Source: Climacteris rufus
Lineage: Eukaryota > Chordata > Aves > Passeriformes > Climacteridae
Reading direction: 5' to 3'
Assembly (NCBI GenBank): GCA_013398175.1
Contig: VZRZ01002329.1
Span: forward strand, 1,732,061 to 1,796,060
Length of the DNA: 64,000 nucleotides
Shown: one piece after another, positions 11,601-23,600 of the stretch
Position numbering within the stretch: the first letter of the stretch is position 1
How the letters are laid out: each line of letters begins with the position of its first letter
Position numbers and translations under genes: made by a program
Notes under the pieces: model-generated
Told to the model about the DNA's origin: nothing
What the model saw: the letters and a program-made list of their open reading frames with translations, nothing else
Database searches by the model: none

Positions 11601-14600
11601 ACTAGATCAGAGATGAGGATCTAGTTTACAGTGACCTATTTGCAAGAAGCCTCTTTAGGAAAACCCTTCAAAACTGGATTTTCATTCAGTACAAGTAGGC
11701 ACAAACCAGAGTGGTCATTTGATGATCTCCAGCAGCTCAGGCTCTGATCTGGGAAAACCTCACACCGTGCTCCAGGCTCTGCAGTGCCCTGACATTGCTG
11801 TGGAGCCCTGCTTAGGAGCAGGAAGCCAAATACAACAACCCCACTGAAGGATGGAGATGGAATTTTGTGCATTTCCCCTCCAACACACGTTAACTGTAAA
11901 TCCCAATTAAAAACTTCTTACTGTGTTGAGGACGGAAACTCCGAGCCTGTTCTCTTCCTCTTGCATTGACACACAACATCATCAACGCCCACAGAAAACG
12001 CCAAAATGACTTATGCTTCAAAATCCCTGTGACTGCATTACATAAAGAACTTTAACTTGCTATTCGAGGTCTCAGTCAAATTGAGTTTGGATGGAGACTT
12101 TGCAGGAAATTAGGAATATTAACCTGGTTCTCAGAGTTGTAATACTCGGGAGCTGGGAGGGCATAATGATGGCACACAGAGCCTGACAGGTTGTCCATCA
12201 GCTTCAGCTCTCCTTCCAGAGATTCCTGGATCAGCAGTGATATGGTATCAAACAAGTGCCTTTCCTAGGAGGGGTGGTGTGTAGCATGCAGAGAGAGAGA
12301 GAGAGAGAGAGCAAGCCAAAAAGAGAGGAGGAAAAAGGCGAGGGACAGAGACAGAGAGAAAAAAGGGACAGCGCATCAAACCAACGAACAAAAGGAGGAA
12401 AAACAGAATAGAAGGGGACGGGGGGGGGAAGGTGGAAACGTTCAGGGAGAACAGCAGTAACAGAAACAACGGGACAGGAGAGGTGAGGCAGGAGAGGAGA
12501 GAGAACAGTGCAGTAATATCACGGTGAGTAGAGACAGCTTTCCCAGACATTACAGGAGCCGGGGCAACGGTGGCTGCCCCGGGACCGCGGCTGCTCCCGC
12601 TTGGGGCCCTCCTCAGGGACAATCTCCCTCTCAGCACACACGGCCGGGCACTCCTGGGGGCTGAGCAGCATCTTCTCATCGGTGCTCTCAACTTCTACAG
12701 GACACTACTGGCTGCAAGGCTTCTGCACACACGGTGCACGCTTTTGAGCCGCAGGACCTAATACTCGACACCTAAATCCATATCCAGAGGGCACATAAAT
12801 TAAAATAACCTGACTGGAGAGAAGCTGAGCGTCCTGTCCATGGAAGCTGCAGCTGAGCAGGATGGACACGCATCGGGTCACTAATTCATGTGCCAGACAT
12901 GGGCTGAGGTGCCCCCGGTGCTCTGGCCAGCACCAAACCAGCTGGCCAGAGCACAGAGGTTGTACAGAGCAGGGTGTGGCTCTTGCAGGCAGCAGGGGAG
13001 CAGTTTCAGGGTGCACCCTCCATGTAGGGAATGCCCACTGCATACAATGAGATGAGGACTGGCACTACAGTCAAACAGCACACAGTGCAAAAATCCCAGG
13101 AAAGAGGCAAGCCAAAGAGCATGCTGACCACATGTCCTTGCAGGGTCGTGTCCTGGGAATTGTATTCCTCTGCTATCATGCTCAAGCATCAGATTTGTCC
13201 TGAAGATTTTGGTTGGGAGAATAATTAGTCAGACTAAAATATCCTGGAGGTTTTTGAGGCTTCTGTTTGAGGGAAAGAGCAAGAAACACACTCTGGAGGT
13301 TATAACTAGAAAAAAACCCTTTCCCAAGGCACCTTCAGAGAGGGAACGTTTAACAGACTGCAGAGTGAGGGTGTCCTTCCAAATTATTTGTCTTGCAGTT
13401 TGGCAATTTCTCTTTTTTTCCAGTGTCAGTCCTGGTGCAGGACAAGAGGGCTGAGGACAGTTTGCCAGTACTCTGCTCAACATGTACAGCAACAGTTGGG
13501 ATGTGTTGTTTCTTCCTAGAGGACGTAGTAAATCTGGATTTCCCCATAGTGCCCTGAACTCCTTTCTCCTGTGCCAAAGAGAAGCTTTGGACTCCATCAC
13601 AGACATCAGAGACTCTAATGGCATTAGAAATTTCCAGTAGCTTAGGAACTGAAACAAAGCTTAAGCAGGGATTTACTCTCTTTCACCCTTGGACTAAAGA
13701 TCATAAATGAGTTTTTCATGCATTAGAATACTCATTAGTCCACCCCAGGCTGAGGCCAAGATATGCTGTTGTGAAATCATGATGTAATAAAAGTTAATGA
13801 GGTCTGCGTAGAGTTTAACCCAATCTGCAATCAGCTAAGACTAAAAAAAGGCTGGACTGTATTTCTTGAGCAACTTCAGTTCAGTGACCTCCCGAAGAAC
13901 TTGTCTGGGGCTTGACCTCACCTCTCATTCCTCAAACAGAATGTTCATCCAGAAACTGTGCTTTAGGGAGCCTTGGTGCAGCTCATAGCAGCTCCCACAT
14001 TACAGCCCTGCTCCTGCTGGTGGGAGTTCTGCCACCAGCTCTGGTGAGCTCAGGTTTGAGTCTCCTCTGGATTATTCTATTGTTAAAAGAATCTTTTCTT
14101 ACAAGCTCGACTGTGGGGATGGATTTTAAATTGAGGTTACATAAAACAAATTTAATACTGAAGCAAAGATTAGCCAAGTTTTATTCCTCTTTTATGTTGT
14201 GGTTCATGGTCTGCATTAGAAAAGCAAACACATTACGCTCGTGATTTTGCTATCACAAAGGACCAGTCAAAACTCTGAATTAAAGCAAATTTGGAGCTAG
14301 CTCTGAATTTGGTGGCCTGAGCTCAACTCCAGAGTAAATTGCAAAGCTCTCTACCTCTGAACAGATGCATCAAGATGGTCAGGGGCTCTTCTCTGCAACA
14401 TTAGCTCCCACACCACACAACAGTCAGCAGAGAGCAGGGAATACAAGCCCAGGACGTGTGGTACACCCCTCCTTCATTACCAACTCGTGCAAGTCTTCCC
14501 CCAGCAAAAATGCAGGTCAAGCCCTCCTCACCCTCCAACCGAGATTCTCACCATATGATAAGCTAGTGAGAGCTGAGAATCCACCTTGATTTGCATGGGA

Positions 14601-17600
14601 TTGGTAAATCCGTGGGGGCTCTCGGGTCTCTCTCCACCCGTGCTGCCTGTCCACGCAAATATATCTGAGGGGCTGTGCTGGCCAGGGCTGATTGTCTTCA
14701 TCTCCATCTCCAGTTCTGCCTCCAGCTCTGCCTCCTCCTTCGCCTCCTTGTTGCTCTCCTCCAAGTGCTTCATGAGCACTGCAATCACCACATTCACCAG
14801 GACAAACTGGGCCGTCAGCACGAAGGAGACGAAGTAGATGGGTGAAATGACAGTGTTGTAGCAGGTGGACTCCTGGTCACAGTCACGCAGCGTGTCCTGG
14901 AAATGGGGGAAATGATGGAGGAGTGTGAAGAGGTTCCAGCATGGACCTGGGTCTGGTCTGCAATGCACTCTCCTTTCTTGGAGAAAACTGAGAAGATTTG
15001 GCAAATATCATTTCTAGAAAAGCAATATACTCACTGATAAAACCTGAACATTTACCTTCATTATCCCATTCCAGTTGTCTCCTGTGGATACTCGGAAGAG
15101 GGTCAGGAAGGCCATCCCAAAGTTCCTGAACGTGGCGTGCCGTCCCAGCCCCTCGCAGGGGTGTGTGTCATCACACTCTGCGGGACCAAGCACAGCCGTG
15201 AGACCCCCACTCCCACACCATTCCCACCCCTCCCACCGGCACAGAAAAACTCACCAAGGTCTCCAAACAGCTCCACTCCAAGAGCTGCAAATATGAAAAA
15301 CAACAACATGAAGAGAAGACCCAGATTCCCCACCTGAAAAGAGAAAAAGAAATGGGGGGGAAAAACACAAAAAAAGAACATTCATTGACTTTTTTGTTCC
15401 AGACCTGTTTCTTGCTGTATTCTTTAATCCAAAACTTAAATTGCTTCGGGGCAAAAATGACCTCAATGTGAGGACTGTATCTCAGTGCTTCAGGAGGGAA
15501 ATGTGATTCTCTAATGACAGTAAAGATAAAATGATTAGCATTCCTCTGCAACAGGAAATGAGCTGTGGGCCAGAGGAGCTCTGGTTTGATATGGGAGTGG
15601 GTTACCTGTGGCAGAGCTTGCATCACAGTGTCCAGGAGGGCTCTCATCCCCACAGCCATCTTCAGCAACTTCAGCACTGTGGAAAACACGTTTGCAATAT
15701 GGTAACAGCAGCGTTGGCACGGAGGCACAAACTCAGTCCCTCTCCCAGGAGCCACAGATTATAGGAAGAGAAATGTGAAATCATGTCAAGTGTTTTCCAT
15801 TAGCTGCTACAGTCCCTGGCCTTTTTACATCGCTCCTCGTTGCCTGGATACTATCAAAATCCCGTGAATAGCAGCATCACCTACCCTGAGACTTGGAGAA
15901 AGCGTTATCACTCTGCCTGGCTCTTCCTTCCCCACTTTATCTGTGTTGGACTCATCTCCTTCCTCTGGTTATCATGAGCAGTTACTTTCCCAGCCCTGGG
16001 GCTACTTTCCCTCTTCCATAGGCTACCTACTTTCATACATGATTCACTGAGGAACTGATTTACACATCTCTTCCAGAAGGTTGCATTTCCAATTGGAAAC
16101 CACATGTATTTTTAATTCTGAAAGGGATCCAATGCACAGAAAACCCACTTTTCCCCCCCTTGAGACAGCAGCATTTAATTTCTCCTCCAGCTCCTTCTTT
16201 GCTTAGATGAGGTCTGTAATCAAAACAATTATTCCTCGGAGCACAATACCCTTCAGGAGGGCCTGGCAGTACTTCATTAAGGGCCTGAGCACTCACATTT
16301 TATATCTTCATCATTTGGCCCTGACACCTCCCTGTTCTGAAAAATCAGGCCCTGAAGAAGCTGGCTCCCCGACTCGGGAATGTGTCTGAGGGGACAGATG
16401 GATGCAGAGTGACGAGGCATGCTTTGTCACCAAGTGGTGTGATGTAAAGCCTCATGGGAATTTAAATTTATTAGATGCTTGTCTTTTAAAGCCAAGGTAC
16501 TTGAGCTTGTGTTCTCTAATCCCTGTTAGAGATGACTTTGATTTGACTGGAGTGATTTTCCCAGGTACATCTCTGGGAGTTACTGCCACTGCTACTTCTT
16601 TATTTCTAAGCTCTCCGCCTTCAAGTCCTCTTAAGACAGAAACACACAGTCACTTGGCTCAGCTTTTTGGCTCCTTGCAAGTATTTTCCCCCATTGTTCT
16701 TTTATTTGTTTACAGCCTGCTGATGCCAGAACTATGCACATCACGATGGGGATGTGCCCCAGGACTGTTTCCCAATGCTTAACTCTCTCCTGGTGGGGAC
16801 CCTGTACCTCAAGCACAAGTCAATCCTGCTTTATTCCTCTCACCTCGAGCGATCCTGAGAACCCTCATGATCCGGATAATAGTGGGGTTAATTGGTAGTG
16901 AAGCGTTCACCTCAATCTCTTCCAAAGTGATGCCCATGATAGACAGCAGCACGATTGCCAGATCTAATTGGTTCCATCTGGAGACAACACAGAATGAAGT
17001 TTAACATCTACTAAGAAGCTGGCAAGGGAAGGCAGCTTGTTTCACACAAATTCCAGTCATTTCAATGGTTCAAGCACTCAAATGAATCTGCAGCATTTTT
17101 CTGAGGGTATTATACAAAAGCAGTTATGTTATGAAATCATTATAACTAATGCATTTCATTAGAAAACCAGCCAATTCCAAAGATATCCTTGACTGGGGGG
17201 AAAGAGAAACAAAAGCTGGGCAATTTTCTACCCAGAGGCTGCAGACGTCAGGAGAGACACTGCAGTATCTGCCCAGCCACTTCTAGATATGACACTTGTG
17301 GACCTCAGTGGGAGATCTGCCCCAAAAAGTACAGGACCCCATGTCCAGTCTTTGCAATAAAAATTGTGTTAGGTGAAGGAAAGACCCCAAGGATTCATGC
17401 CAAGCTGGAGAGAGGTTTAATCCCAGCATGGACACACAAAATGTGGGGAAGGGGTGGAACCATCCACTGAGTGCTGAAGGGTTCATGTCAAATCCTGCTC
17501 ACACTCTGGGTGTGACCCACACTCTGGGTATTAACATTGAAGAAGACAAAAATGGAAGAAAGATTCACCAAGGACATATAATTTGTGTGAGGCAAGAGAG

Positions 17601-20600
17601 TGAAAATGTAGAAAAAGACACAATTTAATCCACTGTTCCTCATCTGCATAAAAAGACATCCCTTTTCTCTTTCATTTTGACTCCAGGCCAGATTCTTTCT
17701 GCTGACATAAGTTTTGTCACATCACCAGGTCCTCTTGATTATATGGACACAGAACTGGCATGAGAAGAGAACTGGCTGCTTGCTGTCAGATCTGTCCCTG
17801 TTTCATCTGCTTCCAAGGGCCAAAGTGGTACAATCCCACTCCTTGGCACGCACGATCCCTTCTCCAGCTCACCTCCCAAGCCTCCACCTACCCAGCTTTC
17901 AACCAGTCACACCACAAAACGTTCACACATGTCAGACTGACATCCCAGGGCAGTGCATGGGAATTCAGGACGTGGAATGTGGGCTCTGCCTCCAGTGCCT
18001 GCTGCTGTCCCTGTGGCCACGATGGAGCTTTTGTTACCTGTCTTGGAAGAAGCGGCGAAACCCGAAGGCAATAAGCTTGAAAACAGACTCCAGGACAAAG
18101 ATAACGGTGAAGATGTAATTGCAAATCTTCAGGGCTTCGTCAAGAACCTGGGATGTGGACACAGGATTTGGGTTAGATGTTAGCTCGGCTGAGGGGTTTT
18201 GCTGCCTGCAAACCTGACCCTTGTGTTATCAGTTACTCATTTCCAAACTGCAGGTAAAAGTCTCCAAATGTGGGCTGTCTTCAATGACAAATGTTCCAGG
18301 GAGAAGTCCCAGGGCTTCAGAGAGTGCACTTTCTGCCTGGTGATACAATCCCAGGAGGGGCTGATGTAGACCCAAGGCACAACTCATCCTCCAGCAGTAG
18401 CACAGCACCAGCTGGGATCACTGGGGTGAGCAGAAAGAGCTGCTGCATTTGCTGCTCTCAGCAGCACAAGACCTCCTGTGCTTTCATCAGAAAGCAGAAT
18501 TTCATCCCACTTGCTCATTTGTGCAAGTGCTGGCCAAATGGCTCCTTTGTGACAGCCTGCCATCACTCCTCACCTTGAGCTTTTGGCAAGGAGCAGGACA
18601 GAGGGATGGCATGCCAGGAGAAGCAAGTGCCTTGCATTTTCCTCTGCCCCCCTTCCCTCTGCAGAAGTCAGTCTGGTCCTTAATCCAAGTGCATCCTGGC
18701 TGGGACAACTCTTACACAGTCAGGCATTAAGCCACGTCAGAGGTGATTTCATCCCCAAAAGCCTTGCTCATGAAGGAACACAGTGGTAGGAGCATCCTGC
18801 ATGGACTCTTAAGTAATGTGCATTGAATTTCTCTGTGCTGGCAAATGGGATGGTAATAACCATGTCCAGGGCACTGTGAGGGAACGTGGGAGATGGCAGC
18901 AGTGCTCACAGACCACAACCAACATTTACTGATCCCTGAGTGGGAGAAATCATAGCAGGAGGGGTTTAAGTCACACACTTTGTGCTACAGTTTGATTTCA
19001 AGCATCCCTGGACAAAAATCACCTCACCTGACCGAGAAGCACAAGCCCAGCTGCCAAAGGAAGCCGTGGCTCTGAACAAGCCTCCCTGCCATGCTGCAGG
19101 GCACTTGGGCTCTGCACCAAATGAGCACATTTAGCTGGCCAAAGCAGATTTTGCCCAGTAGCTCTTTACTCAAACCACCCCTATGCACACTGCAGCATTC
19201 CTGCCTCTGCAGGAGCTGCAGCATCTCTGCCTGGGGTCTCATCCCCGGGGCATCCTGGCATATCCCACCACACCCCTTTCAGCACCAAGGCACCAAGCAA
19301 TCACTAGTTTGGATATAAATCTCTTTGGTACATTTATCCTTCAAGTATCTCCAGGATCCCAGCCATCCATCACCCAGACCAGAGGGATTTCCAGGCCCCA
19401 ATTCAGCAGGACTCAAGCATGTGCCTGGCTCTGACCTTGCTGTCATCCCAGCACAGCCCAAGCTTGGCCTCACTACCCAAATGCTGCATACCAGAGGCTT
19501 AGAGACAAAATGTTATTTTCCTAAAGAAAATGGAAAACAAAAGCCTGCCCAACATTTTTATAATACATGAGAAAATGTAGCTGCAAAGCGACTGCGGTGA
19601 GACGCACGCTCTAGAGCGACTCCAGTCCCGGCTCCTTCGCCAACAACCTTTTTCATCACCAAATGACTAAATCATGCAATGAGCCTTCCAGGGTACTTAA
19701 AGGTGACCTGAAGAGAAAAAATAAATTGGGCTTGTTTCCTTTCACTTTTGGCTTATGATAGGCTGGAGAATATTTCCCCTCCTTGTTTGCACGTTTTGGT
19801 TGTTTGGGGTTTTTTTTTGTATTAAGTATTCAAGTCCTGTCTGGTCTTAAAGAATATTTCCTCCTATTGTGTGTTATATTTATTCATTCTGAAAGTGGCT
19901 AATAAAAATAAGTACAAGTTATATGGCAAAGGCAGCTATTTCCATTTCATTCTTATGCACAAAAGACTAGACATCCCAGGACAGGCTGTTTTTATTTTCA
20001 CGCTATGACAAAGACCCAGGAACTTAGTACACTAATATATTAAAATGTATTTTAAAGACCAGAATGGAAGCCAATGCCTGTGAAAATTAAGTCCTATGGG
20101 ACGCTGGGGATTTAGAAGAAACTTTGCAAAAAAACCCATTTCACAAGTTATTCTTTTTCCTTTTTGTCTTTTTTTTGGGGGGCGATGGGGGCAGGGGAAC
20201 CTAAATAAAATGGAAGATATTCACAATTATCTAATCTAGCAAAGCAAACAAATCTGCTCCCATCCTCATTGTCAAAGCAGTCTGCACTTAACGAGCAGGG
20301 AGAGGTGCAATGGGATCCTTGTACCAAAAGTGCTGGATGGAGCTGGAAGCCAGCTGTAGGGTGGGTACCCTCCACTGAAAAAGGTCTGACAGCAAACCTG
20401 GCACTAACCCTGCCCTTCAGCACATCCCAGCACGGCTCTCCTGTCCCCCCTGGCTGCCCAGTACCTTTGGCTGCTGGTAGTGCTCCATGGCCATGGTGAT
20501 GACGTTGAGGCCAATGACGCCGGTGATGAACAGGTCCAGGTAGTGGCTGGTGCACATCTGGTGGATCAGGAGGCGGAAGCGGGAGTAATCCGAGTAGTAG

Positions 20601-23600
20601 GGCTTACACTGAGCTTCTGCAGCGGGAGGAGGAGAGCGAGAGGCAAATCAAGTGATTTCTCTGCGTCTTTCTGAATTCAACACACCCTCACTCTCCAGCT
20701 CCAAGGATGATAAATTCTAGACCAATTACAGCAACATGCTGTCTTTTTTATTTCCTTTTTTTCTGGCTGGCATGTTACCATGTTTAATACACAGCAGGGC
20801 TCCCATCATCTTACATCCATTAAACGTCTTCAGTGGGACATGCTCTATACTCAGCCTTGTGGCATCAGGGATGAGGTGAGCTGGGACTAGTGTGCTGCTA
20901 AAGACACTTTTCTCTGTAGGGAAATTTAAGTTAAATTTAAATTAAAACAACAATTTTTGCTTCTGCTGATTGTAAAAGTCCCCAAAGCATCTGAAAACCC
21001 AATTAATGGTCAGATTCCGGGGGCAGATTTTACTAACAATGGCTTGAAAACACAGGCCACTGAGTTTGTGGTGGCCTTTGAAAGAGAAGGCATTCAGGCA
21101 TATTATGTTCTTTGCAATAAACTGTAGAGAGAACAGAATTCAACACTCTGGCTGTCAGAGCCCTGAGAAATGGTCCATAAAAATACCAAGGAAAACTGAT
21201 CAATGAGCCTTAGTGATCAGAAAATGACAATCCTCCATTTAGACAAGATTATCAAAGTGCAGATTTCACTGTCCAACTCATTCCTGTGTTTGGCTGCTTC
21301 GGGGATGACACATGGTCTTTAGACCCCAAATGTTCCTAGAGATAAACTCATTTACTCACCTAATCTCTAATGAGGAAATGCCAAGGCTGAGTATATAATT
21401 CAGTACAATTTTCAAGGAGGCATTATAATGCAGATTGAAGTGGAAAGGGCTGTCTTGAAGATGTCAGAGTATAATATTACTCTCATAATTAGATGATCAA
21501 CTGGTTATGAAAATTATTGAGCTGTAAGAATTATATGGTTGATATTTAGTGCTCCAGAGCAAATGTTCAGTTTGATACATTAGACCAAGAAAAAAAGGTG
21601 AGCAGAATGATGCCAGGAAGCACAGGTTTGGATTTCCCTAGGGGAAAACTGATTTTAGAAGATTATATTTTACCTGGAAATAATTTCACTTTCTTGATAG
21701 CCAATGACATTGCAATCAAATCTATAGGTTTAATGGTTTCATGTGCTCCCTGATTCATAACAGAATCCTGACAAATCAGTTTTGGTTTTTTCCATAGAGA
21801 CAGACCTTTCCCTTCCAGCCCAGGGACCAAAGGGAAAAAACACTCAGCAGTTTTATTCTGTAGGGGTTTGGAAGGCCCAAAATCCTGCTTCAGTGTCATG
21901 AAATGAAAGGCAGTATTAATATTCACCTTCTGATCTGCAGTGGGCTTTAGGTGATCTGCACCTGAGTGCTAAAGCACGGTATTGATGAAAAGGTCTATAA
22001 AATTAATTTTCATGCTGAATCTATTGAGTGCTTATGAAAAAAAAAGCAGACTGGTAGTTGCTGACTCACTCATAAGACTTTGTCAGATATCTCAGAATCT
22101 GCATAAATCTCCATAAAGTCAAGATATCTCGATCACATTATGCTAAATTATGAGTAGCAAATTAACTAAAATGTTTGAATACAATTACGTTAGGAATAGG
22201 ACCTATTTTTATGAACCAACTTATCATCTCGGAAAGAAACACCATCATAATTGGATCACTTACTTTTTCTACATTTATGTATAATTCACATTCAAAAAGA
22301 AAAATGTCAATGTTTCTACCTTTTCCTGGAATGGATTTACTTATGAATAATTACACTGGAAATCAATTTTTTTCCTCAGCTTTGATTGACAGACGATTCC
22401 AAATCCTACAGAATAGCACCGATGCTGTTAGAACAGAGAGAGGATTTAGAGAGAGGTTGTAAACGTTCCCTGTGCAGGGCTCCTGCACCTGGATTAGCCA
22501 GTGCATGACCTTATAAGCAGGATTGCTAATTGTTCAGATATCTGCAAAGGCTTCTCCCCTCTGCACCCTCCTGTCCCAAACCTCCTGTTCACCTTTCCCA
22601 GCATCCAGATTTCCACAGCCAAATGTTTCTGGATGCTGCTCTCACAGATGCCCTTGCAGCCTTCGAAAATTCTCAGTGGTAAATGTTGCATCCTTCCCTG
22701 CTAACTTTGTTAGGAGAGGATTTGGCAACCCTGCTCATAAATCATGCCACCACTCACTTCCCTGGTCTCCCCATGCTGGCCATGCATCTTGGTGCGGTAC
22801 AGATGCTCCCGTGGGATGTCCCCACACAGGCTCCCATGCTGCCTGAGGGCTAGGGATAAATCCCCACTGTGTCTAGGTGGGCAGGGAACTTTCTGAACAG
22901 ATAAGCTGTCTTTTACCGTTGTCAAAATACCATTTTTTTAACTTGACCCTGCAGAGAATTTGGGGACAGCTCTGGTATAATTCTCCCTGTGCAAAGCCCG
23001 TGCCCCCTATCACACAGTGCCATTTCTAATTATTGCAATAAAGAGCTTAACAATACCAACATCTTGGGAAATACAGACATCTGTTAAACTCCGGGTGGTG
23101 AACTTCACAACTAACACAACACCACATTACTGTACTGTTACAATACACTGTGTCAAGAACAAGAGCTCTGGGTTAGTCTCGGTTATTACTGGAAAGGTTA
23201 ATGTGGCTTCCCGGCACTCATGGTGTTAAAGAAAGGAGGAGAGCAAACCAACAAAGAACTGGCAGAATGGGAAAAGATGAGGAAATACAGCAAAAGCCCA
23301 CTACGAGACATCAGGCTGGTAAACAGGGTGTAAATCAAGCTGCTTCACTGTGGCTGGAGGCCAAGAGAGGGGGAGAAATGGGTCAAATCTGGAGATCATT
23401 ACACAGGATAAACTTGGCTCAGACAGTGGATCCTGAGAAATCTCCTAACCCAGGTAGGAAGGTGATGTTGCAGCTGGCTGGGAGCTGGTCTGGGTGAGTC
23501 CCACCTGCCCCTTCCTCCTGGGTCACAGTGGTCCAGGGGACTGACTGTGCTGGCAAGGGGAGCAGTGCCTGAACCAGGGGGCACTCGGCTTTAGCTCATC

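Larger units (their letters stand above)
9041..12123 (-). other. CACNA1G: Intron 34
   Basis: 3083 bp. Contains a 30-bp direct repeat (9786-9842), poly-T (10202-10220), G-rich patches (10878-10894) and an old AT-rich repeat (10826-11042). No exon seen. Confidence 0.88.
12265..14551 (-). other. CACNA1G: Intron 33
   Basis: 2287 bp. The 3' end is a pyrimidine-rich region on the transcript (about 12288-12500) and it contains the possible extra exon at 12519-12704. The rest is unique. Confidence 0.85.

Noticed and set aside
12248..12691. 147-residue minus-strand frame across exon 34's acceptor
   Set aside because: Mostly the pyrimidine tract translated as Leu/Ser/Phe; the exon 34 frame is different and well supported.
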